This document shows positions 1-6,869 of a stretch of DNA of 15,083 nt, in pieces (positions within the stretch are counted from its first letter, which is position 1; each line of letters begins with the position of its first letter). The DNA is from CAZNYN01 sp964577295 (GTDB lineage: Bacteria > Synergistota > Synergistia > Synergistales > Synergistaceae). Position numbers and translations under genes: made by a program. The stretch spans positions 1 through 15,083 of the forward strand of contig CAZNYN010000047.1 in the NCBI GenBank assembly GCA_964577295.1, given 5' to 3'. Under the pieces are notes generated by a model, which had not been told where the DNA came from, ran no database searches, and was given only the letters and a program-made list of their open reading frames with translations.

Positions 1-589
1 CCGGCTTAATGTCGTCCTTCGGCGCATCAGGTTCTTTCTTAACTGTCCCCTTGAATATTCCTGTGAGCATTTCCTCTATCTTCGTCAAAATATCCCCTCC
101 GTCTTCTTTTTTAACTTTTACAGCGCGCCCTGCCATGCTGATTCCGGCAAGCTCGCCCTTCTTTACCTGATTCCAAAGCTCCTCGCTCTCGACCTTTATT
201 CCGACTGCCCATGAGCCTTCGGGCTCTTTCTCAAACAGACTGTCAACTCCCTTGGTAAGCCAACTCTCCGCTACGTAAGCATCTTTGGCGTCAAAATCGT
301 GGTTCGTGTCAATGTTTGGCGTCAGCGCCGATTTCATAAAACCATACGCCGCCTTCTTGATTTCCTCTGCTTTTGCAAAGTCCCCCTGTGTGTCGACCTG
401 GTTCGGGCTGTACACAATGCCGTAAACCATGTGCTGGTCGTTATTCACCTTAGTGAGCTTTACTTCCCGTTCAAGAGGCTCTCCGCTTGTGTCGTCACCG
501 GTGCTTTTCCAGATGATTTTCTTCTTATTAGCGCCCTTCGGCACAAGTGACAGAAATGTAATCTTCATATCCTTAAGTTCTGTTGGCAT
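1..589 (-). CDS. XkdF-like phage prohead serine protease, partial (C-terminus beyond window)
   Basis: The minus strand is open from an ATG at 589 to the left edge (196 codons, no stop), so the gene is partial. The start is set by a strong GAGAGGAGGA ribosome-binding site ending about 5 bases upstream. The protein matches the XkdF/Peptidase S78_2 type as I know it: an N-terminal strand with LSLVPKGANKKK, a candidate catalytic His97 in NIDTNHDFDA, then VAESWL, GSWAVGIKV, and a WNQVKKGELAGISMAGRA block in which Ser151 is the likely nucleophile. In this family the enzyme is encoded beside the portal and is thought to process the prohead or scaffold. Here it is beside the portal gene but divergent from it, across the palindrome at 645-688, which is not the usual co-oriented order. 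The C-terminal part, which may include a scaffold domain, is not visible. Confidence 0.85.
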   Translation of the reverse strand, partial: MPTELKDMKITFLSLVPKGANKKKIIWKSTGDDTSGEPLEREVKLTKVNNDQHMVYGIVYSPNQVDTQGDFAKAEEIKKAAYGFMKSALTPNIDTNHDFDAKDAYVAESWLTKGVDSLFEKEPEGSWAVGIKVESEELWNQVKKGELAGISMAGRAVKVKKEDGGDILTKIEEMLTGIFKGTVKKEPDAPKDDIKP

Positions 590-644
590 AATCTTCCTCC
601 TCTCATGCTGCTGTCTATTGTCATACAATAATTTACTCAAATAA

Positions 645-688
645 AGCTATATCTAGCTAATTATTAAATTATTTAGCTAGATATAGCT
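645..688. repeat. Perfect 16-bp inverted repeat between divergent head genes
   Basis: AGCTATATCTAGCTAA (645-660) and its exact reverse complement TTAGCTAGATATAGCT (673-688) flank a 12-base AT-only spacer. It lies midway in the 145-bp gap between the XkdF-like gene and the portal gene, which are transcribed away from each other. The symmetry and position fit a binding site for a dimeric or tetrameric regulator controlling divergent late promoters. A long hairpin in either transcript is also possible. There is no U-run directly after it and each gene starts downstream of it, so a terminator is unlikely. I could not place convincing -35/-10 boxes on either side. Confidence 0.85.
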
Positions 689-734
689 GTGACATACGAT
701 AGTAACTCTTTATGATTATTGCGGAGGTGAGGAG

Positions 735-1886
735 ATGGCAAACGAAAACGAAATAACCAAGGCGAAGGGTCTTTTTGCCTCATCAGGCATACCAAAACTA
801 GAGCCGATAATTAAAGCACAGGATAGCCATCCGGCGGAAGGCTCCATGCCGGGTATCGTATATCCGCCGCTGCCTTTTTCGGAGATTTTAAATTTAACTT
901 ATAGCAACGCATTTCATACTCAGTGTATTTCCCTCAAAGCCGAAATGTCAGCCGGGCTCGAATATGAAGCCCCGAAGGAGTGCGAAAAGTTTCTGGAGGG
1001 AATAGCCGGAGAAGAAAACTTTATGGACATTCTTGGGCGCATTGCATGGGATTTGGAATGTCTCGGCAACGGCGCGTTAGAGGTTGCACGTGATGCAAAA
1101 GGTCGCATAGGCGAGGTCTATCACGTACACGCCCATACGCTTTACGTGCGCTCGAACGGCAACGATTTGGCGGGCTTTACGCAGGAAGCGGATATTCCCG
1201 TGGACTTTAACAAGTTCGGCGATCATGGCGAGCGCAACGAAATATTGCAGTTAAAGAAATACACACCGCTCTCAACCTGGTACGGGATGCCGGAGTGGGT
1301 TGCGGCGCTCGAAGCGCTGCGGCTCGACCAGCAGAAGAAAATTTTTTATTCGTCATTTTTCGGAAATTCCGCTGTCCCGGCGTTGGCTGTCGTACTAGAA
1401 GGAGCTGAGTTTGATGCGGACACTGAGAAGAAACTGCAAATAGGATTCGAGAACATGAAAGGTGTGGACAATGCCTTCCGCACACTCCTTATGTCAATCC
1501 CTTTTGAGGGCGCGTCCATAAAGTTTGAAAAGCTCATGGCTGACTTTAAGGACATGCCCTTCGACAAGTTGACACAGGCGACACGTGAAGAGATTCTGGC
1601 TGCTCACGGCACACCTCCACGGCTGGTGGGCATCGTCACAGCCGGAAGTCTCGGAGGAGAGGGTGAAGCCGATGCGCAGCTTCGGAACTTTGTAGAAACG
1701 AAGATAAAGCCGCGCATGAAGTATTTGGAACGGCGTGTCGGGCTGCTGCTTCGCGATGCAGGATTACCGGAGGAATTCGCACTCAAAGGTATCTGCCCTG
1801 AAGCCTTGCAGACACAGGAAGAGCCCAAAAGTGACGCAAACGTTGCCTTGCTTGCCAAGATTTTTGATGAAAGAGGTGCTTTGTAA
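735..1886 (+). CDS. Phage portal protein, PBSX family
   Basis: This 383-aa protein would form the dodecameric ring at the head vertex through which DNA is packaged. The start is fixed by GGAGGTGA 7 bases upstream of the ATG. The sequence has the features of the PBSX-type portal family (TIGR01540-like): an N-terminal region with the PPLPFSEILNL stretch, a central YHVHAHTLYVR strand region, the LKKYTPLSTWYGMPEW block followed by the EALRLDQQKKIFYSSFFGN helix, and a late HGTPPRLVG segment. The length is normal for this family and shorter than Mu gp29-type portals, so the head module is not Mu-derived although the transposition genes are Mu-like. The stop overlaps the next start (TAATG), indicating translational coupling. 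The family assignment is from memory of motifs, not from a search. Confidence 0.88.
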   Translation: MANENEITKAKGLFASSGIPKLEPIIKAQDSHPAEGSMPGIVYPPLPFSEILNLTYSNAFHTQCISLKAEMSAGLEYEAPKECEKFLEGIAGEENFMDILGRIAWDLECLGNGALEVARDAKGRIGEVYHVHAHTLYVRSNGNDLAGFTQEADIPVDFNKFGDHGERNEILQLKKYTPLSTWYGMPEWVAALEALRLDQQKKIFYSSFFGNSAVPALAVVLEGAEFDADTEKKLQIGFENMKGVDNAFRTLLMSIPFEGASIKFEKLMADFKDMPFDKLTQATREEILAAHGTPPRLVGIVTAGSLGGEGEADAQLRNFVETKIKPRMKYLERRVGLLLRDAGLPEEFALKGICPEALQTQEEPKSDANVALLAKIFDERGAL

Positions 1887-2380
1887 TGTCAGCTACTCTT
1901 GATATGCAGGCTATTGCGCTTAAGGTTGGGCACCGGTTGCGCGCACTCGCTGTCAAGGATACGGTGCCGGTCGGTAAGGGCTCAAAAAGCTGGCGAAAGG
2001 TTACTAAACGCGGAAAATTTGTCAGCGGCGGCGTAGACAAACAAGGCGGGGAGCTGCGGCGCTCTGTCACATGTACACGCTTTGCCGGAGGAGCAATCGT
2101 CGGCACAAACAAAGTGTACGCCCGTGCTGTCCACGAAGGTCGCAGGGCGATTATTATCCGCCCAAAAAAGAAGCGCGCTCTGGCGTGGGCAGGAGGCGAG
2201 GCAATATCCCGCCGTGTATTCCAAAAAGCCAGACAAGGCAATCCCTTCTTCCGCAAAGCTGTAGACATATTCAGCGGCGACCTGGACAACGAAATAAAGA
2301 GCCTTGCCATAGAGGAAGGTGCGGCAGCCGAGCTCAAAAAAGCCCTCGAAAACAAGGGAATTCAGGTCAAAAAAGGCTAG
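1886..2380 (+). CDS. HK97 gp10-like / virion morphogenesis protein
   Basis: A 164-aa basic protein whose ATG overlaps the portal stop by one base (TAATG). The middle carries the pattern I associate with HK97 gp10-like and Mu gpG-like virion proteins: IVGTNKVYARAVHEG (a YA..vEfGt-like core), IIIRPKKKRALAW, then a NPFFRKAV segment (PF.r.A) and a C-terminal helical tail rich in Lys and Glu. Members act at head-tail joining or tail completion. Being coupled to the portal gene fits a head-tail connector role. The exact choice between gp10-like and Mu gpG-like is uncertain because these families share a similar core. Confidence 0.7.
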   Translation: MSATLDMQAIALKVGHRLRALAVKDTVPVGKGSKSWRKVTKRGKFVSGGVDKQGGELRRSVTCTRFAGGAIVGTNKVYARAVHEGRRAIIIRPKKKRALAWAGGEAISRRVFQKARQGNPFFRKAVDIFSGDLDNEIKSLAIEEGAAAELKKALENKGIQVKKG

Positions 2381-2461
2381 ATATTATCACATACTAAGAA
2401 TTCTGAACCATGAAAATTAAATATAGGAAACACCAAAATATAGTGAATGGGAGAGATAAAA

Positions 2462-3028
2462 ATGGCAAATAGAGAAGAATTTGAAAGGGCATTAGGTTTT
2501 GTCTTTGGAAGCGAAGGTGGATACTCTGACCACCCTGCTGATCGGGGCGGCAAGACTATGATGGGAATTACAGAAAGCACTTTGGCACGAGTAAGAAAAG
2601 CCGGAATTGTAAGCTGCGCCGATATCCGCAGGCTAACGAGAGCCGAAGCCGCAAAGATATACGAAAAATTCTACTGGGAACCGTCCTGCGCCGATGAAAT
2701 GCCTTGGCCGCTCTGCGCTCTGCACTTTGATGCAGCTGTCAATCACGGGCTGGGCGGTGCGGCCAAGCTGTTGCAGAGGACACTATCCAAGGTACGCGGC
2801 GTACCGCTCAGCATCGACGGCGCAATAGGCCCCAAGACAAAACGAGTTTTGTACGAGGCCATTATGGATATGGAAGTAAACGCCCGGTACAGACGGACTT
2901 TCTGCACGGCATATCTGGACTTTAGGGAACAGTTGTTCAGAGCGATAGTAGCCAACAACCCTTCACAGAAGGTATTTTTGCGCGGCTGGCTGAACAGGGT
3001 AGAAAAGAACCGGAGACTGCTCAGATAA
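2462..3028 (+). CDS. Endolysin, glycoside hydrolase 108 plus peptidoglycan-binding domain
   Basis: A 188-aa lysin predicted to cleave the glycan backbone of peptidoglycan at the end of the lytic cycle. The N-terminal half carries the GH108 signature SEGGYSDHPADRGGKTMMGIT with catalytic Glu18, followed by helices ending in LHFDAAVNHG. The C-terminal half (about residues 98-185) has IDGAIGPKT and FLRGWLNRVEKNR, matching the predicted peptidoglycan-binding domain that usually follows GH108. I chose the ATG at 2462 because GGGAGAG lies 6-7 bases before it; the in-frame ATG at 2447 has no ribosome-binding site. There is no signal peptide, so export would need a holin, and no obvious holin gene is adjacent. 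The 81-bp gap before it separates it from the connector gene. The position between head genes and cargo is unusual for Mu-like phages. Confidence 0.88.
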   Translation: MANREEFERALGFVFGSEGGYSDHPADRGGKTMMGITESTLARVRKAGIVSCADIRRLTRAEAAKIYEKFYWEPSCADEMPWPLCALHFDAAVNHGLGGAAKLLQRTLSKVRGVPLSIDGAIGPKTKRVLYEAIMDMEVNARYRRTFCTAYLDFREQLFRAIVANNPSQKVFLRGWLNRVEKNRRLLR

Positions 3029-3050
3029 ATGAAATAAAATTATTAAGGTA

Positions 3051-3059
3051 TGCTATAAT
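3051..3059 (+). promoter_or_regulatory. Extended -10 promoter of the cargo cassette
   Basis: TGCTATAAT (TG at 3051-3052, consensus TATAAT at 3054-3059) lies 41 bases upstream of the GTG at 3101, in the short gap after the endolysin stop. A good -35 box is not visible, as is common for extended -10 promoters. It gives the following AT-rich gene pair its own transcription, independent of phage late genes, as expected of lysogeny-expressed cargo. Confidence 0.6.
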
Positions 3060-3100
3060 AATTACACCTATTACATACTATACTGAGAGCAGGTGCTATA

Positions 3101-4048
3101 GTGTCCCTCGATAGTCGTAAAATAGCTTTTTACAGTATTGTTGCAAAAGATGGCAGTGGTGCTATTGATAATGATATTATTTTTCAGGCACTGGACTATG
3201 TCAGTACAAGTTTGGATTATGACCACCGCACCTTTAAATGTAGTACGAAAACTAATAAGATGTGTGTTTTAGATAGACTGATTGCATATATAAATGATGT
3301 ATCAAAGAGAGCAGCGGTTATGTCCTCAGGGAAAGTTGATTATTTTCCACCTGTCAGGACCTTTCAGGTTGCGCCACCCAATGCACCAATAAATCATAAT
3401 GCAAGTGTCAGCACAAGAAATAACCCCAAACGCAAACATGAGGGTGAAGAAGAGAAAACACATGTTATTTTTAAAATGCAAGATGATTTTATTCTTGTTC
3501 TATATGAAGACAGGAATAATATATTTACATTTTCAAGTTTTATAAAATACTTAAAACACATTATTTCTCTATATTGCGCACAAAATACAATTGCTCAAGG
3601 GCGAGGGAAATATACTATCGATATTGCCGTAATTGTAGAGGGTGATTTTTTAGATTTACTTGATAATGTTGAAAGAATCAAGGTTGGCAAGGTTCTTGTT
3701 GAAAAACAGGTACTTGGTAGTACATGCCTGAATTTTTCAAATCGTACTAGTACTGTACAAGATGAAATACTTATTGAAGTAAAAGCGCGAAAAGGAACTG
3801 ACATAAAACAAACCATCTCTGATTTTTTTAATACGTTTGCCTCTGATGGTACACAAATAAAAAAGATATCCGTAGAGGGTATAAATGATGATAAATACCC
3901 TATTAAGTTTGACACAGAATCATGCAAGAAGAAGAGATTTATTACAGTTGAGGTAGACGATGTAACTTCAACCGTTGACACACAGAATGTTTTGGCTTTG
4001 ATGAACGAGTTATTATCCTCATATTTGGAAGGCGCTTCAGATGTCTAA
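3101..4048 (+). CDS. Unrecognised 315-aa cytoplasmic protein, first gene of AT-rich cargo pair
   Basis: I do not recognise this protein. It starts at GTG 3101, with AGGTG 5 bases upstream and an extended -10 promoter about 40 bases before it. There is no signal peptide or membrane segment. The N-terminal third begins with RKIAFYSIVAKDG and carries a CSTKTNKMCVLDRL segment. A charged linker (about residues 100-125) follows, then an alternating strand/helix region with ITIDIAV-like and LIEVKARKGTDIK segments, and a C-terminal helix around VLALMNELLSSYL. Base composition is far more AT-rich than the phage core: 3481-3540 has 14 G+C in 60, against 33 in 60 at 8041-8100. The stop overlaps the next start by 8 bases (ATGTCTAA), so it is coupled to a membrane protein. 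A soluble effector or sensor with a small four-helix partner is an architecture seen in anti-phage systems such as Kiwa, but I cannot show homology. Confidence 0.8.
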   Translation: MSLDSRKIAFYSIVAKDGSGAIDNDIIFQALDYVSTSLDYDHRTFKCSTKTNKMCVLDRLIAYINDVSKRAAVMSSGKVDYFPPVRTFQVAPPNAPINHNASVSTRNNPKRKHEGEEEKTHVIFKMQDDFILVLYEDRNNIFTFSSFIKYLKHIISLYCAQNTIAQGRGKYTIDIAVIVEGDFLDLLDNVERIKVGKVLVEKQVLGSTCLNFSNRTSTVQDEILIEVKARKGTDIKQTISDFFNTFASDGTQIKKISVEGINDDKYPIKFDTESCKKKRFITVEVDDVTSTVDTQNVLALMNELLSSYLEGASDV

Positions 4049-4616
4049 ACAAATTAATCTTGAATTTTTATACCCTGTGGCGGATTACTTTGCAACTTCG
4101 CAAAGGAATGACTTACGTTGGGATTTTTTCTTTCCTATACTCTTCTCACTTTTACTTTTAACATTCAGATTTTGTTCTGTTTCGATTCGTTCGCCGTTGA
4201 TTTCTGTCTTAATAACAAATAGCGGACTCAAGGCACTTGCATCAAATCTAATTCCATGCTCGTCTATTATTTTTGCGTTTTCTATGGCTTGTACAACAAT
4301 ATTTATTACTAGCACAAATAAAAATATTGAAGAAACAAAAACATCTGTGTTGCCTAAAGCGACATTAAGTAAAAAATACTACATATATGATCAGTTATTG
4401 TCAACTTATACATACACCTTAATAGTAGCTTCGTTCGTTACTATCTCTGTGTTAATACAATACCTTTGTCTGTGTTCCAAGGAAAGTACAGCAAGTTTTT
4501 TTGCCGCCTTTTGGACAAGTATTAACATTATGGTATTACTGCACATATTTTTTGTGAGCATAAGAAGTATCACAGCCCTATACTTTATACTGTGGAAGAA
4601 AGAAAAAAAGAAGTAA
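4041..4616 (+). CDS. Four-helix integral membrane protein, second gene of cargo pair
   Basis: This 191-aa protein has four clear hydrophobic stretches, at about residues 28-45, 68-90, 124-145 and 153-176 (the last continuing amphipathically to 185), and a basic KKEKKK tail expected to stay in the cytoplasm. The start is supported by GGAAGG 8 bases upstream and by overlap with the preceding stop. It shares the low G+C of its partner. The even helix number puts both termini on the same side, probably cytoplasmic. I do not recognise a family. The coupling suggests it acts with the 315-aa protein, for example as the membrane anchor or pore of a two-component exclusion or defence system. A holin is possible because the endolysin is just upstream, but four helices, a separate promoter and the intervening gene argue against it. 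Confidence 0.8.
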   Translation: MSKQINLEFLYPVADYFATSQRNDLRWDFFFPILFSLLLLTFRFCSVSIRSPLISVLITNSGLKALASNLIPCSSIIFAFSMACTTIFITSTNKNIEETKTSVLPKATLSKKYYIYDQLLSTYTYTLIVASFVTISVLIQYLCLCSKESTASFFAAFWTSINIMVLLHIFFVSIRSITALYFILWKKEKKK

Positions 4617-4752
4617 TGTTTTCTTTTTATGAGGATAACCGCTGCTTGCAGTATTTTCAAACTGGTTTATTTCTTCAAAAGAATTCCAGACGGATTTACA
4701 TTTAAAACAGCTAACATCTAGAAGTTCTCTCTAACGGCTCTAAAAGATCATA

Positions 4753-5622
4753 CTAAATACAATTCCCCCTACAGTTTGCAGCCCTTTGCACCACGTAACT
4801 ATTCCCGCTTTTCTTTCGCCTTATAAGCCCTTGCTGTTCCCAAGTATAAAACACTAGGCTCATGTCAAAGACATCTAGATCTGCATGGTCTTGCTTTGTG
4901 TACTCTGACTGTTTTGTGACGCTCCAATCCGGTGCTTCTGGTAGTGTGTTGTAAAACTTTTTTAATGCCTCGCTTGCGTTAAGTCTATCTCTGATGTCAA
5001 CCGTAGTATCTGATGGAGCTAGTTGATATATTTTTATGATGGTTTTTGAGTCAAAGACAACAGGGGCAATTGTGACCAATGTCTGGAAGCATAAAGAATA
5101 CTTCATTTTATCAGGGCGGGACTTGGCTATTTTTGATAGAGTCGGTATTGATTTCTTTGCGGTGGCATAGGAAAGTGCAGTATAGCTTCCGTAATCTGTT
5201 ATTTGTTGGCAGTATCTTGAATGAGTATTTAGAAGCACTTCGTGTATCATCGGTCTTTGGCAAGCCGGGCATAGCTCTGCATCTAATAGCTGCTCTTTGT
5301 CTGAGTAGAAGCTTTCGCACAAGTCCTCGCAGTCTTCGTTGTCACACTGATATATACCTTTTACTAATCCGCGCGCCGGCAAACAAAGCACTTTGTATAG
5401 TCGGTCACGGGACGTATTTTGAATTATCATACCATTGGGAAGCTCAATATCTCCGGTGGAACTGATTTTCATTGCTTTGGGTTCTTTGCCCTGATGCGGT
5501 TTTGTCCTTGAAGTAAGTGTTGTATTCTTGCTGGTTTCATTTAATGGCACTTCATGTTTTAATGCATAATACACAGAATAAATGCAGATTGCGATAACTA
5601 TACCAATAATCCACCACCACAT
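4753..5622 (-). CDS. Membrane-anchored zinc-ribbon protein in lysogeny operon
   Basis: A 289-aa protein read leftward immediately after the repressor gene, with a 15-base gap and an AAAGGGGGA ribosome-binding site before the ATG. Residues 2-20 form one membrane helix (WWWIIGIVIAICIYSVYYAL), probably an uncleaved signal-anchor. After a polar linker, CDNEDC (Cys93, Cys98) and CPAC (Cys118, Cys121) make a likely zinc ribbon. The C-terminal 40 residues (VFYTWEQQGLIRRKKSG...YVV) resemble the recognition helix and wing of a winged-helix fold, though this is weak. I do not recognise the family. Co-transcription with the repressor means it should be expressed in the lysogen, so superinfection exclusion, lysogenic conversion or modulation of the repressor are the natural possibilities. 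It converges on the cargo cassette, with about 136 bp of non-coding DNA between them. Confidence 0.8.
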   Translation of the reverse strand: MWWWIIGIVIAICIYSVYYALKHEVPLNETSKNTTLTSRTKPHQGKEPKAMKISSTGDIELPNGMIIQNTSRDRLYKVLCLPARGLVKGIYQCDNEDCEDLCESFYSDKEQLLDAELCPACQRPMIHEVLLNTHSRYCQQITDYGSYTALSYATAKKSIPTLSKIAKSRPDKMKYSLCFQTLVTIAPVVFDSKTIIKIYQLAPSDTTVDIRDRLNASEALKKFYNTLPEAPDWSVTKQSEYTKQDHADLDVFDMSLVFYTWEQQGLIRRKKSGNSYVVQRAANCRGNCI

Positions 5623-5637
5623 TGTTAAATCCCCCTT

Positions 5638-6390
5638 TTACACCCCATGTTCCGGTGGGGCTATAACCAGCATAACCTTACCCATTTTTTTCACGTAATA
5701 GCCATCATCTATTTCTTTAGATGTGACGTGAATGCGGTCTCCGTTAGAGGAAATAAAGTCCTCGCCATCCTGACTTGGCAAATACTTTTTTATTGCCGCT
5801 TTCTCTCCGACAATAATAAGTACAATATCTCCGCCCTGAATCCCTTCTGCCGGGTTGACAATAACGGTGCTGCCTTCCGGTATTCCAAAACCTTCCATGC
5901 TACGGCCGTGTGTATCAACAGCAAATGGTAGAAGTCCATCTTGTAGAATACCGACACTATCCTTCTTGACGCGAACTGTTTCATCCAATGTGTAGTCCTG
6001 GGGATACGTCATAGCTCCAGCACCACAACACGCTTCTATACCAGATATAGGAATAAAGATTTGATCTCCTGTAGAGTAAAGTCCACAAGACAGTTTTTGT
6101 GGGGGAGAAGCGTTTTCTTCTATGTATTTAGAGCCGATACCTGTAAGAAGCCAATCTATGCTCACGTTAAATGTGTTTTTTAATTGCAAAATAATGTTTG
6201 AAGAAGGGAATTGCTTACCGGACTCCAGCGAAGCTAAATAAGCTCTGTTAAAACCACAAGCATCAGCAAAAGCCTGCTGCGTTTTTGCAGGGCTTTTTTG
6301 TCTAATTTCCCTTATGCGCTCACCAACGGTTTTCCTTTCTTCTTCGGTGAATGCAGACTTATTTCTTTCAACCTCAGATTTTGTGGTCAT
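5638..6390 (-). CDS. Lysogeny repressor, HTH plus S24 (LexA/CI-like) peptidase
   Basis: A 250-aa repressor that should hold the rightward early operon silent and be inactivated by RecA-stimulated self-cleavage. Numbering from the ATG at 6390, residues 35-58 form a helix-turn-helix (TQQAFADACGFNRAYLASLESG). The C-terminal half is an S24 domain: a candidate Ala-Gly cleavage site in CCGAGAM (Ala124-Gly125), nucleophile Ser164 in HGRSMEGFGIPEG, and general-base Lys201 in EKAAIKKYL. I prefer ATG 6390 over GTG 6399 because the AAGGGG Shine-Dalgarno is 11 bases from the ATG but only 2 from the GTG. It is divergent from the early operon, and the inverted repeat at 6413-6453 is the obvious operator. 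The S24 type is unlike Mu's own c repressor and implies SOS induction. Confidence 0.92.
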   Translation of the reverse strand: MTTKSEVERNKSAFTEEERKTVGERIREIRQKSPAKTQQAFADACGFNRAYLASLESGKQFPSSNIILQLKNTFNVSIDWLLTGIGSKYIEENASPPQKLSCGLYSTGDQIFIPISGIEACCGAGAMTYPQDYTLDETVRVKKDSVGILQDGLLPFAVDTHGRSMEGFGIPEGSTVIVNPAEGIQGGDIVLIIVGEKAAIKKYLPSQDGEDFISSNGDRIHVTSKEIDDGYYVKKMGKVMLVIAPPEHGV

Positions 6391-6405
6391 TTCAAACACT
6401 ACCCC

Positions 6406-6434
6406 TTGACTTTGTTGTTATTTATTACTATTAT
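6406..6434 (+). promoter_or_regulatory. Rightward early promoter
   Basis: TTGACT (6406-6411) and TATTAT (6429-6434) are separated by exactly 17 bases and lie 42-70 bases upstream of the first early gene. The two boxes are close to the sigma-70 consensus. The -10 box sits at the centre of the inverted repeat at 6413-6453, so a repressor bound there would block RNA polymerase. Confidence 0.7.
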
Positions 6435-6453
6435 TGTGTTGTAAATAACAACA
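6413..6453. promoter_or_regulatory. Candidate repressor operator, 12-bp inverted repeat
   Basis: TGTTGTTATTTA (6413-6424) and TAAATAACAACA (6442-6453) are exact reverse complements around a 17-base spacer. The repeat lies between the repressor gene and the early operon and covers the spacer and -10 box of the early promoter. The half-sites are about four helical turns from outer edge to outer edge. Assignment to this repressor is inferred from position. Confidence 0.65.
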
Positions 6454-6475
6454 CCCTTTAAGGAGATGATACAGC

Positions 6476-6694
6476 ATGTTGCAGTCTGCCGCAACAAGAA
6501 ATTCTATCAGGGCGCATCTACTTTTAAACGGCATGACTATCTCGGAGTGGGCAAGAAAAAACAATTATAGAGAAAATCTTGTCACAGGCTTAATAAGCCG
6601 CTTCGCTGGAAAGGAGGGTCGCCCACAAAAAGGATTATCCCTTGAAGTTATCGAAAAACTCGAAGCCGAAACAGGAATCAAAATTTGCGGGTAA
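6476..6694 (+). CDS. Small HTH DNA-binding protein, BcepMu gp16-like (Ner-position regulator)
   Basis: A 72-aa protein that opens the early operon, with AAGGAG 10 bases before the ATG. The sequence around RAHLLLNGMTISEWARKNNY, followed by the LVTGLISR helix and a C-terminal helix that ends in EAETGI, matches the pattern of the phage-associated BcepMu gp16 family: a helix, a G(M/L)(T/S) turn with xxWAR, and a basic loop before a last helix. In Mu the same position is held by Ner, which turns down early and repressor transcription. This protein is the likely functional counterpart. It lies directly downstream of the operator region. Its start-to-stop length is typical for such regulators. Confidence 0.75.
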   Translation: MLQSAATRNSIRAHLLLNGMTISEWARKNNYRENLVTGLISRFAGKEGRPQKGLSLEVIEKLEAETGIKICG

Positions 6695-6709
6695 AGGTGG
6701 CTTGAGAAA

Positions 6710-6865
6710 TTGGATAAGTCCATTGAAATAGAAATTAGATCCAGAGCGTTTGAGAACTACATCAAGGATGATTCCGTAACAAGGACATGTATAGATTTTC
6801 GCAGAGAGGACGGCAGAAGTGACGAACAAATAAGGAAGCTTATATCCTCCGTCCTGGCAATTTAA
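6710..6865 (+). CDS. Small hypothetical protein with TTG start
   Basis: A 51-codon frame from TTG 6710 to TAA 6863-6865, with AAAGGTGG (6693-6700) 9 bases before the TTG. It has no in-frame ATG or GTG. The product is charged and looks like a strand followed by a long helix (IEIEIRSRAFENYI, then DEQIRKLISSVLAI). It fills the gap between the gp16-like gene and the ribozyme upstream of MuA, and its stop lies 4 bases before the ribozyme. I do not recognise it. Support is the ribosome-binding site, the tight fit between neighbours and the absence of any competing frame. Confidence 0.55.
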   Translation: MDKSIEIEIRSRAFENYIKDDSVTRTCIDFRREDGRSDEQIRKLISSVLAI

Positions 6866-6869
6866 CACA

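Noticed and set aside
299..644. Plus-strand open frames over the left edge
   Set aside because: They are antisense to the XkdF-like gene, have no ribosome-binding site and encode no recognisable protein.
775..790. CTGATGAGGC on the minus strand near the portal start
   Set aside because: There is no stem I hairpin ahead of it and no GAAA/GTC partner; it is a coding coincidence.
3101..4616. Naming the cargo pair Kiwa (KwaA/KwaB)
   Set aside because: Only sizes and membrane topology agree. Gene order is reversed and I see no specific shared motif, so the name is not supported.
4041..4616. Holin partner of the endolysin
   Set aside because: It has four helices, is coupled to an unrelated 315-aa gene, has different base composition and a separate promoter, which does not fit a typical lysis cassette.
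4620..4752. Left end of the transposable element near the lysogeny genes
   Set aside because: Only one weak match to the right-side motif (GGCTCTAAAAG) is present, and phage head genes continue to the left of it, so an end here does not fit unless the contig is rearranged.
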